This document shows, one piece after another, positions 28,101 through 37,448 of a stretch of 64,000 bases of DNA (position 1 is the first letter of the stretch; each line of letters starts with the position of its first letter). The translations under genes were made by a program, and so were the position numbers. The notes below the pieces were generated by a model, which searched no databases, was not told the DNA's origin, and was given only the letters and a program-made list of their open reading frames with translations. This DNA is from DATKEJ01 sp963768715 (GTDB lineage Bacteria; Bacteroidota; Rhodothermia; Rhodothermales; DATKEJ01): positions 62,001 to 126,000 of the forward strand of contig CAVYJC010000010.1 in NCBI GenBank assembly GCA_963768715.1. The letters are read 5' to 3'.

Positions 28101-28551
28101 AAAGTGGACTGATCACTTGCGGGAGCTCGACGAGCTGAAGTCAGGAATCGGTCTGCGAGCATTCGGCCAAAAGGATCCTCTGCTCGAGTACAAGATGGAG
28201 GCGTTCAAGCTTTTCCAGCAGATGATCGAAGACCTGAATCAGGATTCGATCTCGCTCGTGATGCGGGCTGGGCCGCTCGCACACGACGACCGGTCCTCTC
28301 GCGACCGTCCGCCGGCAGCAGCTCGAGCGCAGCGTCCGGCATCCCGACTGGATCAGCGACGAGCAACGGAGTCACACGAGACATCCCAGGGATACGGCGT
28401 AAAGATGGGCAACGTGACCTCTGAAGGCGGTGGCCGCCGCGACCCCACGACGAAGGCACAGCCGGTCGTGACGGCGGAGCGCGTTGGAAGAAACGACCCG
28501 TGCCCTTGTGGATCAGGAAAGAAATACAAACATTGCCACGGTCGCGCCTAA
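25126..28551 (+). CDS. secA: preprotein translocase ATPase SecA
   Basis: An 1141-aa SecA, longer than the roughly 900 aa of E. coli but usual for Bacteroidota, with extra insertions in the N-terminal half (for example the EREEEEETSDD-like acidic segment near residue 80). Walker A is MKTGEGKTLVA (about residue 170), Walker B is VDEVDSVLIDEART, and motif VI region contains RIDLQLRGRSGRQGDPG. The C-terminus keeps the zinc-binding SecB/lipid linker NDPCPCGSGKKYKHCHGRA. SecA is the ATPase motor that drives secretory proteins through SecYEG. It stands alone upstream of recN with a 43-bp gap. Confidence 0.97.
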   Translation: MLKAIQSFLGGSRNERELKRIWPIVDQINEIAESLKELSDDELRGKTASFKETLREAVAEIESELVDVKAELRGAREEEEETSDDHQELSIAERHDVYAQLDNLEKEWLDVTEATLDEILPEAFAVIKETCRRMVGKEWEAGGSVITWDMVPYDVQLLGSVVLHKGRIAEMKTGEGKTLVAVASIYLNALVGRGVHVVTVNPYLAKRDAEWMGPIYEFHGLKVDCVDAYEPHSTARRNAYLADVTYGTNNEFGFDYLRDNSFVSDPEQLVQRPHHFAIVDEVDSVLIDEARTPLIISGPVPQADSGPYEELKPFVEKLVFAQQKLVAQYVSQAEKLLNEKAEGGDTLDRKRLSELDEEAGLALLRAQRGYPRNKKLIKLKSETGVEQLLRKTEYYYLQDNARNMPFVDEELHFALDEKQHSIEMTEKGRAFIANSTGKDPDFFIIPDLGEEIAKFEDELETRIVELQKDLDAQEGLTDEKRQNKFDNDRRVLRNEMDDRRRALYSLYSERSERIHSVNQLLRAYTLFEKDVEYIVQEGKVMIVDVHTGRVLSGRRYSDGLHEAIEAKEDVKVETATQTYATITLQNYFRLYSKLAGMTGTAETEASEFYEIYKLDVNVIPTNEPIARDDLEDLVFRSKREKYNAAIDKIREYHEKGQPVLVGTTSVEVSETLSRMLKRSGIQHNVLNAKRDRAKSEALIVAEAGRKSAVTIATNMAGRGTDIKLGPGVTDLGGLAILGTERHESRRIDLQLRGRSGRQGDPGESQFYVSLEDDLMRLFGSDRTARIMDRMGLQEGEVITHRMVTKSIERAQAKVEQNNFAIRKRQLEYDDVLNAQREVIYSRRMHALKGDRLHADILDMLQDVVAGIVEKYYGAGDIDGLRDELLRILAFDFAIDRETFVQLGEDGVIDRVYEAVTDFYRAKRRALARPFYTGVKQIMESDLETKPEKLHVQFTDGRKLLRAVCDVQAALETDGHEVNDALERVAVMATIDEKWTDHLRELDELKSGIGLRAFGQKDPLLEYKMEAFKLFQQMIEDLNQDSISLVMRAGPLAHDDRSSRDRPPAAARAQRPASRLDQRRATESHETSQGYGVKMGNVTSEGGGRRDPTTKAQPVVTAERVGRNDPCPCGSGKKYKHCHGRA

Positions 28552-28594
28552 CCGTTCACGCATTTCTCCCGGTCCATCGGGGTGAGCAGCCGAA

Positions 28595-30304
28595 ATGCTT
28601 CGCTCCCTGTATATCAAGAATTTCGCCCTGATCGACGAATTGGAGGTCCAGTTCGACGAGGGGCTAAACATCCTCACCGGCGAAACCGGTGCGGGAAAAT
28701 CGATCCTTATCGGAGCCCTTCAACTTATCCTCGGGGCACGCGCTTCCACAGACTCCGTTCGTACCGGCTCGCAGAAGGCGACCGTCGAGGTCATCTTCGA
28801 AGTACCGCCTGAAGGCGACGTCAACCTGCTCTTGAAGGAAAATGGACTCGAGACCACCCCCCGCATGATCGTGCGGCGAGAAGTCACGCTGGATGCGAGC
28901 CGGGCCTTTGTGAACGACTCGCCGGTCACGCTCCAGTTCGTTCGTGAGGTGACATCAGGCCTGGTCGACCTCCATGGTCAGCACGATCATCAATCTCTCT
29001 TGAGAGAGGAGACTCATCTGGAACTGCTCGACAGCCTCGCACGGACCGAGGAAGAGCTCGAGACTTACCGCACGGCATATCAGAATGTCGTCGATCTGCG
29101 AGCCCGCATTGCGGAATTGAGCGCACGCAGAAATGAGCTCGAGCGCAGTCGGGAACTCGCGAGCTTCCAAATCGAAGAAATCGACCGGGTGAGTCCGCAG
29201 CCGGGCGAAGAAGAACGGCTCGAGAACGAGCTGAGCATTCTCGACAATGCGGAGCAGCTTATCAGTGGAGCCACCGAGGCAGAGCAGACTCTCTACACCG
29301 ACGACCCTGCGATTTACGATCGTCTTGCCGCCGTGATCAGACGTCTCGAGCAGCTTTCGCAGATCGAACCCCGTTTCGAACCTAATCTTCGAGATCTACA
29401 GAGTGCTTTGACCGGGATCGATGAGGTGGCCTCCTTCATGCGTGATTATGCAGCGAGTCTGGAGTTCGATCCGGAGCGAATCGAAGAAGTGCGAGACCGC
29501 CTCGGCTCGTTCGAATTCTTAAAGAGGAAGTACGGCGGCACCATTGATGCCGTACTGGAGCACCGAGCACGTATCGGCGAGGACTTCCGACTCGGATCAT
29601 CGCTCGACGAAACCCTGGACGAGCTGCGCAGGCAGCAGCGTGATGCGTACGCAAAACTCGGCCGCGCCGGTCTGGATCTCTCGGCCAAGAGAAAGTCCGC
29701 CGGACCATCCGTCGAGAAAGACGTCGTGCGCGAACTCGAAGGCCTGGGTATGCCTGATGCCGTCTTCGAGGTTCGGATCGAGCAACAGCGCGATCCGGAG
29801 GGATGGGCAATGACTCCCGGCGGTGAGCGCTTCGAGGCACGCACAGATGGCATCGACGCCTGCTCGTTTCACATAAGCACCAACCGAGGCGAACCGCCAA
29901 AACCGCTTGTGCGCGTGGCTTCGGGTGGAGAGGTCTCCCGAATCATGCTCGCCCTGAAAAAGGTGCTGGCCCGTGGGGATCGAGTACCCACGTTGATCTT
30001 CGACGAAATCGATACCGGTATTTCCGGCGCCGTGGCACAGAAGGTGGGATACGCCATGCGGCAGCTCGCCTCCCAACACCAGATCATCGCCATCACGCAC
30101 CTCCCTCAGATCGCAGCCATGGCGCGCACCCACTATCGCGTCAGGAAGAACGATCAGGGCGGCAGGAACGTTACAACTATCGATCGGCTCTCAGATGTGG
30201 ACCGTACCCGCGAGATAGCGGGACTGCTCTCGGGAGCCGAAATCTCGCCTGCCGCCATGAAGAGTGCGCAAGAGTTAATTTCCCTTGCCGAACAAACGGG
30301 CTAG
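28595..30304 (+). CDS. recN: DNA repair protein RecN
   Basis: A 569-aa SMC-like ATPase. MLRSLYIKNFALIDELEVQF leads into the Walker A motif GETGAGKS at residues 29-36. VDLHGQHDHQSLL is the characteristic RecN Q-loop signature. A central coiled coil follows, then the ABC signature ASGGEVSRIMLALK and Walker B LIFDEIDTGISG. RecN holds DNA ends during double-strand-break repair in the cytoplasm. Length and architecture are normal, and the start is set by the conserved N-terminus. The gene lies 43 bp after secA. Confidence 0.96.
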   Translation: MLRSLYIKNFALIDELEVQFDEGLNILTGETGAGKSILIGALQLILGARASTDSVRTGSQKATVEVIFEVPPEGDVNLLLKENGLETTPRMIVRREVTLDASRAFVNDSPVTLQFVREVTSGLVDLHGQHDHQSLLREETHLELLDSLARTEEELETYRTAYQNVVDLRARIAELSARRNELERSRELASFQIEEIDRVSPQPGEEERLENELSILDNAEQLISGATEAEQTLYTDDPAIYDRLAAVIRRLEQLSQIEPRFEPNLRDLQSALTGIDEVASFMRDYAASLEFDPERIEEVRDRLGSFEFLKRKYGGTIDAVLEHRARIGEDFRLGSSLDETLDELRRQQRDAYAKLGRAGLDLSAKRKSAGPSVEKDVVRELEGLGMPDAVFEVRIEQQRDPEGWAMTPGGERFEARTDGIDACSFHISTNRGEPPKPLVRVASGGEVSRIMLALKKVLARGDRVPTLIFDEIDTGISGAVAQKVGYAMRQLASQHQIIAITHLPQIAAMARTHYRVRKNDQGGRNVTTIDRLSDVDRTREIAGLLSGAEISPAAMKSAQELISLAEQTG

Positions 30305-30392
30305 AGGACTCCGAACGCATCTCCGCGCGGAACGCCTCGATCACAGGCCCACAGTTGATGCATTGACCACTAGAAACACATAATCCTTTGAA

Positions 30393-31814
30393 ATGACTGA
30401 AGTAACCGACATAAAATTTGGGACCGACGGATGGCGTGCAATCATCGGCGACACCTATACGTTCGCCAATGTCGAGCGCGTCGCGGCCGCCACGGCCGTC
30501 TGGCTTGGGCGAAACGGGCAGAATGAACCGAAGGTCGTCGTCGGCTACGACACTCGATTCGAAGGAGGCGCCTTCGCTCTCACGGCGGCTCGTGTACTGG
30601 CGAGCATGGGCGTCCACGTCTATCTGTCCGATGCCTTCACCACGACCCCGGCCGTGAGCTGGGCGACGAATGCGCTCGGCTGTGATGCCGGTATCGTTGT
30701 GACAGCCAGTCACAATCCGCCGGCATACAGCGGTTACAAGTTGAAAGCGTCCTTCGGAGGTCCTGCCACACCCGATCAGATCGCGGCCGTCGAGAAAGAG
30801 ATCAGGCCGGATCGACCGACCGGCGTGGAGTCGGCGGAATCGCTCCTCGCGGCGGGACGCATAGAGAAGATCGACCTGAACAGTCGCTATCTCGGCGCCA
30901 TCGCAAAGCTCATTGATATTGACGCCATTCGTTCGTCGGGGCTGCGCATTGCCTACGACGCAATGTTTGGTTCGGGACAGGGAATGATCACCCAACTGTT
31001 GTCCAGCGATCAAGTCGCAACGCTGCATCATGACCACAATCCAGGATTTCATGGACAGGCGCCCGAGCCGATCGAGCGGAATCTCGAGGAATTGTCCCGC
31101 TACGTAAAGGAGAATGGATGTGACATTGGTCTTGCCACCGACGGGGACGCCGATCGCATCGGCCTGTACGACGAACATGGCACATTCGTCGACGCCCATC
31201 GGATCATGGCCCTGCTATTCAAGTTTCTCGTCGAAGAGCGAAAACTCCGCGGCTCCGTGGTCAAATCGTTCGCGGCAACCGATCTGCTCGACAAAATGGG
31301 AGCTGCCTACGGCCTGAATGTGGAGACCACAAAGATCGGTTTCAAGTACATCGCCTCCCGCATGGTCGAGGGTAACGTCCTTGTAGGCGGGGAGGAGTCA
31401 GGTGGAATTGCGGTAACCGGACATATCCCGGAGCGGGATGGCATCTATGCGGGTCTACTCATGGTCGAAATGATCGTCAAGACCGGCAAGTCGCTTTCTA
31501 CGCATGTTGACGAAATCATGGATACGTTCGGCCAGCATCACGCCTACCGGCGCGACCTGCGACTGTCACAGGAGGTCAAAGACCGATTTATGCTGCGCCT
31601 GGAAAATGAGGGTCTTGACCGCGTGGCCGGGCAGGAAATCACATCGGTCGACGACCTCGACGGGCTGAAATTCAGAACCGAAGCCGGAGGATGGGTGATG
31701 ATTCGCCCTTCCGGCACGGAGCCGGTTCTCCGCGTCTACTCCGAGGCTGACTCAATGGAAGGGGCGGAGGCGCTCGTCAACGACGTGGCGGCTATGGTCG
31801 GCGCAGGGAGCTAG
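30393..31814 (+). CDS. phosphoglucomutase/phosphomannomutase family protein
   Basis: A 473-aa alpha-D-phosphohexomutase. The phosphoserine loop is VTASHNPPAYSGYK (Ser106), the metal loop GDADRIGLYD, the sugar-binding loop GGEESGGIAV and the phosphate-binding loop RPSGTEPVLRV. FGTDGWRAIIG marks the N-terminus. These enzymes interconvert hexose 1- and 6-phosphates. Which hexose (glucose, mannose or glucosamine) cannot be decided here, although glycogen metabolism genes lie upstream in the window. All four loops are intact. Confidence 0.93.
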   Translation: MTEVTDIKFGTDGWRAIIGDTYTFANVERVAAATAVWLGRNGQNEPKVVVGYDTRFEGGAFALTAARVLASMGVHVYLSDAFTTTPAVSWATNALGCDAGIVVTASHNPPAYSGYKLKASFGGPATPDQIAAVEKEIRPDRPTGVESAESLLAAGRIEKIDLNSRYLGAIAKLIDIDAIRSSGLRIAYDAMFGSGQGMITQLLSSDQVATLHHDHNPGFHGQAPEPIERNLEELSRYVKENGCDIGLATDGDADRIGLYDEHGTFVDAHRIMALLFKFLVEERKLRGSVVKSFAATDLLDKMGAAYGLNVETTKIGFKYIASRMVEGNVLVGGEESGGIAVTGHIPERDGIYAGLLMVEMIVKTGKSLSTHVDEIMDTFGQHHAYRRDLRLSQEVKDRFMLRLENEGLDRVAGQEITSVDDLDGLKFRTEAGGWVMIRPSGTEPVLRVYSEADSMEGAEALVNDVAAMVGAGS

Positions 31815-31829
31815 GAAAAACTGTCGCGC

Positions 31830-34137
31830 TCAAGTTCGAACGAGGTACTGGACCTTGAAGAAGAATTGACGATCCGTCTTCGCGAACCCGCGCCCGTCAT
31901 GTGCAAAATCGGTGTAGTCGTGGGTTGACCCGAGATAGAAGGCCGTGAACGGATTGATCTGGTACGTCACAAGAGGATCGATCTCCAGCCGATCGTCGAA
32001 CTCGTTGTACTGCGTTACGAGTCTGAAGAGCAGGCGTCTTGTGAACTGGTAGTTGAACCGGGTTCTGAGAATGTACCCGTTGAATATGGTTTCACGTGTG
32101 TCCTGATTCACGAGACGGGCGAAACTCAGCTGCGGCTCGGCTTTGAATCGGTCGGTCGGCTTGATCTCGCCCCATACCGACACGTCGAGACCGTTACCCA
32201 GCACAGGCACGTCCTCTCCCCTGGCTATCGACTCACCGACAACGACCTCCGACCCCAATTTCAAAGGCTCGCTGAATCTCGAATCGATCCAAACGTCCAG
32301 CCGCTGGATCCCTCGAAAATCCCCACCCTTGAATCGCTCATTGCTGACCAGACGAGTATGTTGAGGCCGGCGTTGGTCTGCATCTTGAAGCTTCCGTCGA
32401 AACCCACCCACAGGAATTCGTCCTTGCGCACACGATCGAAATTCCAGAGATAGCCACTCTGCACCCAGGGCGTGATCATGTCAACAAGGTTCCAGATGGG
32501 GGCGGAAGTCGAAGCTGTGTGAATGCCACCAGCTCCTGCGTGCTGTTTTGAAAAACGAAGCCGGCATCAGCCCGAAACGCCGGGCTCGTTGCGCGATAAT
32601 CGAGATCGAAATTCCAGAATCTCGAGTCCCGTTCCAGACTGACGTACGTCGCGTATCCGGAAAATGACTCACCGTCGAAGGCCGCTGTGTGCTTGCCGCC
32701 GTCGAACGTGAGGTTCTGGATATCTTCGGCCTCCTCGGTTATGGTGGTGTCATTCGGCTCGTCCGTGTGGCTCGCCACGAACTGCCACTCCAAATGGTAG
32801 TTCTTCAGAAATCGAAGTGAGCCGTCGACGCCGGCCGTCGTGCCCGATCCTCCACTGTCGTAACGACGATCGGTTACCAAACCACCTAAGAACGATCCAT
32901 CGCCAAAGGTTCGTTTGTAGCGGCCGATGTTCGAGTAACTCCTGCCCGCATCGACGATCTCGCTCTGTTCTTCGAACGGAAGAATCACCGGTGTATCGGC
33001 ATCGGAAGCGCCGAGATAAGCAAGGTTGGTCTTGTTGAACCTGCCGGTCAGCTTTGCCGCAACGGTGGGATTGTTGATCGTGCGCGTATACACCGTCTGG
33101 ACATACGTGTTGTAGAGCTCGGCTCCCTCCTGGAAGAACGGACGCCTTTCAGGGAAGAACAGGGCGAAGGTCGTGTTGATGTCGACTTGAGCGGCATCGG
33201 CTTCGACCTGGCTGAAATCCGGATTAACGGTGGCGTCACCGATCAGATTGGAGTTGAATGCGTATTTCAAACCCAGAGATGGCTCGAGCTTCACCCGCTC
33301 GTTGTCGAATCTGCTCGACGGATCGTCCTCGTCGACGAGGGCACCCGCCTGCGCAGCCACAAGCGAGGGCAGCAGTTCAACCCCTTTTCGTTGATAAATG
33401 CCTTCGATTCCCTTTGCCCGGCCAAACTGACACTGCCAGCAGGGGTCGTCGCGGTCGATTGCCGCCCACGAGTAAGTTCGCCGGCTGTCGCGCGGATGGG
33501 TGATCCAGAAATTTACGCTCCAAGTCTGGACATCCTTCGCCGGAAATCGCAGGCTCCGAAAAGGAATGATCATTTCGACAGAATATCCGTCATCGTTCAA
33601 ATGGCCCTCCGATTGAAAGACGACGTCGAAACCTATGTCCTCGTCGCCACCGTTCACGATCCGGGTATCACCCTGAATGCCGATGGGGTTGGCGGCGATG
33701 AAGTAGCTCCAGGCATTCTCTGCGTATGGATCCAGCAGCAGACCCACATAATCGTCCTGCCAGATGTTGTCTCGATCGCACAGCGAGCTCCGGATGGCCG
33801 CCGGATCGTCCTTGATCAGAAAGGCGACATAGAGGTTATGCTCATCGTAAGCCATGCGTGCCTCAATGCCGATCGGTGGCTTCGTCTGATCCCCCGGGAA
33901 CGTTTCCGAAAAATTTGCCGCCGTGGCCGCCTGCTGCCAGAGCGCGTCATCGACGATTCCGTCGAGTTTGATTCCGCCGTCGATGCGAGGTACGACGAGC
34001 CTCGGACGAACGTTGGGTTCGAAGGCATGCTCGATGGGCCGTCCCGCCTGTTCCCTTGTCGCCGCGGTCAACTGAGGCTGGCCGTATGCCACGGTTCCGA
34101 TCAGCAGCATCAACTGCGCCAGCAGACTTTTCTTCAT
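31830..34137 (-). pseudogene. CBM9/DUF5916-type outer-membrane protein, interrupted by two single-base frameshifts
   Basis: The first segment starts at the ATG at 34137 (MKKSLLAQLMLLIGTVAYGQ, a signal peptide). It contains a carbohydrate-binding-family-9-like domain (AMAYDEHNLYVAFLIKDDPA, RDNIWQDDYVGLLLDPY) and a long beta-barrel-like region (NPDFSQVEADAAQVDINT, FFPERRPFFQEG), typical of DUF5916 proteins. The frame ends at 32476. A second frame takes up at a G5 run (32498-32502) and gives IWNLVDMITPWVQSGYLWNF. A third starts near 32344-32352 and gives SNERFKGGDFRGIQRLDVW to the end. Adding one base at each point restores a protein of about 768 aa, within family size. The function is unknown, probably outer membrane. 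Errors in the sequence are as plausible as real decay. Confidence 0.75.
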
Positions 34138-34318
34138 TAGAACCATCGATCCGATTGATTGGCACACGGTGGGGGCGCCCGAGACGGATCGTGCTTGTTG
34201 TCACACCTCCGTTTTTGAAGCCACGCGGATTGTGTTAGCTTCCGAACAGTGGTGTCCCAAACAACCGATTCATTTGAGCGATACGTCATGCATACCTTCG
34301 TGTTGCGAATTTTTTAGC

Positions 34319-35324
34319 ATGTTCGGAAGATTTGTTGTCAGGTCCGACGGCCCGAGTCCTGGGTTGAAGCCTCGCTCTCTCCCGCGTGTAGCAATTTGCA
34401 TGATCCTGGTGTCGCTCGGGCTCGTTGCGTGCAAGGATCGGGTGGGCAGTAATCCCCGTATCGAATGGACACCGGTTGATACGCTCAATGCGCACCTCCC
34501 TACGTCCGTAAGGGTCTATTCGGGTGTAGACAGGCGCTGGCCGCTCCGCGCCTGGTACGTATCCGCCGATCTTTCCTCACCGACCGTTTCGGCCGGGGTA
34601 GTCATGTCGGATGACGATGACGCCCGCGAGACGACCACCTCGTTCGCCCACGATCTCGGCGCCTGCGTTGTCGTAAACGGAGGTTACTTCCGGACAGATC
34701 TCGATCCGGCAAAAGCAATCGGCCTCCTTATGGTCGACAGTGTCGTGGTGAGCAAGCCGACACCATCTGTTCTTCGGGACAAGGTTCGATATACCGTCAC
34801 GCGGGCAGCCCTCGGATTCGATTCGAAGGGACATCCTGACATCGGCTGGATTTCCATGCTGGACTCTTCGCTGGTCCAATGGCCTTATCCGACTCCGAAC
34901 CGACCCATCGATGCCGGCAGACACACTCTCACACGACCTCGCCCACGCGTGGCCGGTCGTTGATGCCGTGGCGGCTGGGCCCGGTCTCATTTCCGACGGG
35001 AAGATCCATGTAACGGACGACGATGAAGTATTCTTCGGATCGGCGATCCCTAAGGTTCACCCACGGACCGCTGCGGGAATTACGAGGGACGGTGTGCTTC
35101 TCCTGCTTGTAGTCGACGGCCGGCAGATGGAGAGCTCGGGAGTCGACTTGGAGGACCTCGCGTCGATCTTGCTTGATTTGGGAGCCTACGAAGCGATGAA
35201 CCTGGACGGAGGGGGGTCGTCTACTATCGCGGTCAACGGTGTGCTACTGAACGTGCCTGCGGGATCTGAAAGCGAGCGCGAAGTCATGTCGGCCGTGGCG
35301 CTGACCTGCTCGCAGGCGCCCTGA
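34319..35324 (+). pseudogene. NAGPA-family phosphodiester glycosidase lipoprotein, interrupted by one frameshift
   Basis: Part one begins at ATG 34319 and has a lipoprotein-like signal (ICMILVSLGLVAC). It carries the NAGPA N-terminal motif GACVVVNGGYF. It runs into PTPNRPIDAGRHTLTRPRP, which is not family-like, and stops at 34963. Part two, in the +1 frame, gives MPADTLSHDLAHAWPVVDAV and then the family core AVAAGPGLISDGK and EAMNLDGGGSSTIAVNG up to 35324. The two halves belong to one domain, so one base was gained (or two lost) around 34895-34912. Members cleave GlcNAc-1-phosphodiester bonds in polysaccharides; here the protein was probably surface-exposed. It may be a decayed gene or a sequencing error. 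Confidence 0.78.
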
Positions 35325-35412
35325 TCTTAGGCGAAATTTCCGCCCGGCGGGTTCTCACATCTCGTATCATCTCCGCTGCCGGCGTCGGTATTGAAAGACC
35401 ACGAAAGCGTCC

Positions 35413-35583
35413 ATGGAATCGAAACGAAAACGCTCCAAATGGAACCGGATGTTCGTCGTCTTATTCTTCCTGACGGCGATTATCCTCGCCGTCTGGGGCT
35501 CGATTGTTTTCAAGCACATGATCGACGATAAGGCGCTGCAGGAAAAGCTGGACGAAGTCAGACCGTCGAACCGTACACCGTAG
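35413..35583 (+). CDS. small single-pass membrane protein
   Basis: A 56-aa frame beginning MESKRKRSKWNRM, a basic cytoplasmic start, followed by a hydrophobic helix at about residues 13-33 (VVLFFLTAIILAVWGSIVF) and a short charged tail ending in RPSNRTP. The charge distribution is positive-inside. It lies 12 bp upstream of the cation exchanger and so could be cotranscribed with it. I know no family for it. Good membrane topology and tight spacing support it as a real gene, but short length limits certainty. Confidence 0.55.
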   Translation: MESKRKRSKWNRMFVVLFFLTAIILAVWGSIVFKHMIDDKALQEKLDEVRPSNRTP

Positions 35584-35594
35584 CCGCCAAACGC

Positions 35595-36539
35595 ATGGCG
35601 TCCATGATTCTTTCGTTCTGCTTCCTCGTCGCCGGGGTTCTGCTCCTATGGGTCGGTTCAGAAGGGCTCGTCAGAAGCAGCGAGACGCTTGCGCTGCGAA
35701 GCGGGGTTTCTCCTCTGGTGACCGGACTGACGGTCGTGGCGTTTGGGACGAGTGCGCCTGAGCTGGTTGCATCCGTTGTCGCCGCCCTTACCAATAGTCC
35801 CGACATGGCCTTGGGCAATGTCATCGGATCAAATATCGGTAACATCGGCCTGGTTCTGGGGATTGCGGCCGTAGTCACGCCGATCGTCGTGCATCGTCAT
35901 GCGGTTCGCGTGGACGCCCCAATTGCGCTATTGTGCACCGTCGTCCTCATCATCCTGCTGCTCATGGGTGATCTCGGTCGGCTGGAGGGAATCGTCCTCG
36001 TTGTCGGCATCCTGATCTATACGGTGGTTCGGATCCGCAATTCTAGGAGCCTGGATACCGTTCTGAGCGAAGAAGTGAAGGAACACACGCTGGATGTGCC
36101 CAATCCCACACTCTACGCCATTCTCATCGGGAGTCTGATCGGATTGACGGGCGGGGCGTTCTTGTTCGTTCAGGGAGCCAAGGCCCTCGCGGAGCACATG
36201 GGTGTCTCCGAAGCGGTGATCGGGTTGACGATCATGGCGGTGGGAACGAGCCTGCCTGAGATTGCGACGGTGATTGCTGCGGCCAGAAAGGGTTTGTCGG
36301 ACCTCGTCATCGGCAACGTTATCGGATCCAACATATTCAACATTCTCTCCGTGCTCGGGGTGACCTCAGTGATCGTACCGCTGCATCGTCAGGATGTCCA
36401 CAACGTGGATCTATTCGTCTTCGGCGGATCGGCGGTCATACTTCTCGGCATGATGATGCGACCCAAGATCGGCCGGCTCATGGGCGCGCTACTGATCGCC
36501 GGCTACGTCGCCTACGTCGTGTACCTGTACGTACAGTAA
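35595..36539 (+). CDS. CaCA-family Na+/Ca2+ (cation) exchanger, YrbG-like
   Basis: A 314-aa integral membrane protein with about ten hydrophobic helices in two inverted halves. The alpha repeats are clear: alpha-1 has GTSAPELVASV and GSNIGNIGLVLG, alpha-2 has GTSLPEIATVI and GSNIFNILSVLG. The Glu residues in these repeats bind the cations in the family. It exchanges Ca2+ (or another divalent cation) against Na+ or H+ across the cytoplasmic membrane; the exact ions are not visible. An intervening acidic cytoplasmic loop (SEEVKEHTLD) separates the halves. Length is typical. Confidence 0.92.
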   Translation: MASMILSFCFLVAGVLLLWVGSEGLVRSSETLALRSGVSPLVTGLTVVAFGTSAPELVASVVAALTNSPDMALGNVIGSNIGNIGLVLGIAAVVTPIVVHRHAVRVDAPIALLCTVVLIILLLMGDLGRLEGIVLVVGILIYTVVRIRNSRSLDTVLSEEVKEHTLDVPNPTLYAILIGSLIGLTGGAFLFVQGAKALAEHMGVSEAVIGLTIMAVGTSLPEIATVIAAARKGLSDLVIGNVIGSNIFNILSVLGVTSVIVPLHRQDVHNVDLFVFGGSAVILLGMMMRPKIGRLMGALLIAGYVAYVVYLYVQ

Positions 36540-36548
36540 GACGTCGCC

Positions 36549-37448
36549 TCACACACCGATAGGGTGCCAGGCCGTCTTGATCTCGATGAACGGAAGAATC
36601 CTATAGAGGCTCTCCATGTCGCCGCCGCGCCAATCCTTGGGGGGAGGATCCTCCTCGAAATGCACCCGCTTCACATTGTCGGCGGCCATTTCCTGTATGG
36701 CACGGCGTTCGTCCACGTCACTGCCGAACGATGCGATGGCATTCACGTCCATGTGCTCGGCTGCAAACGGGAGAATCTCCGCCCTGCGACCGGTGAGGAT
36801 GTTGACTGTACCGGCCGGCAGATCGCTGGTCGCGAGCACCTCGGCCAGATCGATCGACAGCGTGGGCGCTTCGTTCTCGACGACGACGATCACCGTATTG
36901 CCTGACAGAATGACGGGAGCGATCGCCGAAACGATTCCAACCAGCGGTGACTTTCGCGAGGCGAGCACGGTCACGACGCCCGTCGGCTCGGGCATTGAGA
37001 AGTTGAAGTACGGCGCGCCGATCGGGTTGACGCTGCTCAGAATCTGGCCGTACTTGTCGGCCCATCCTGCATAGTACATGAACCGATCGACCGCGGCATC
37101 CACTTCCTTCCTGGCCTCATGAGGCTTGAAGGCCACCAGTTCAGTCAAGTGCTTTTCGAATACGTCGCGACGATCCTCGAGCATCTCGGCAGCCCGGTAT
37201 AGAATCTGACTCCGGTTGAAGGCGCTTCGCTTCGACCAACCCGCGTAAGCCTTTCGGGCGGCAACAACGGCATCACGAAAGTCCTTGCGAGAAGCCCAGG
37301 AATAGTTGGCTACGAAATCACCGTTGGCGTCCATTTGCTTCAGATATCTCCCGCGTTCCGATCGAACGAAGGCGCCGTTGACGTACAGCTTGTAAGTTTT
37401 GCGGACCCGGAGACGGTCTTTTCCGGCTGGTTGCTTGTTCGCGGGCAT
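36549..37448 (-). CDS. C-terminally shortened aldehyde dehydrogenase-family protein
   Basis: A 299-aa protein homologous to the N-terminal NAD-binding part of aldehyde dehydrogenases (KTYKLYVNGAFVRSERGRY, MPEPTGVVTVLASRKSPLVG, LSGNTVIVVV, then AGTVNILTGRRAEI). The catalytic cysteine domain is absent; it ends in a distinct tail, LPFIEIKTAWHPIGV. It follows the full-length dehydrogenase with a one-base overlap (TAATG), so the two are translated together. Its clean ending and coupling suggest a genuine short paralogue, perhaps a non-catalytic subunit, rather than a truncation. This role is inference. Confidence 0.75.
   Translation of the reverse strand: MPANKQPAGKDRLRVRKTYKLYVNGAFVRSERGRYLKQMDANGDFVANYSWASRKDFRDAVVAARKAYAGWSKRSAFNRSQILYRAAEMLEDRRDVFEKHLTELVAFKPHEARKEVDAAVDRFMYYAGWADKYGQILSSVNPIGAPYFNFSMPEPTGVVTVLASRKSPLVGIVSAIAPVILSGNTVIVVVENEAPTLSIDLAEVLATSDLPAGTVNILTGRRAEILPFAAEHMDVNAIASFGSDVDERRAIQEMAADNVKRVHFEEDPPPKDWRGGDMESLYRILPFIEIKTAWHPIGV

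Noticed and set aside
36549..37448. Short aldehyde dehydrogenase as a frameshifted gene
   Set aside because: I looked for the missing catalytic domain downstream in other frames; the gene ends against the exchanger gene on the opposite strand, with no leftover dehydrogenase sequence.
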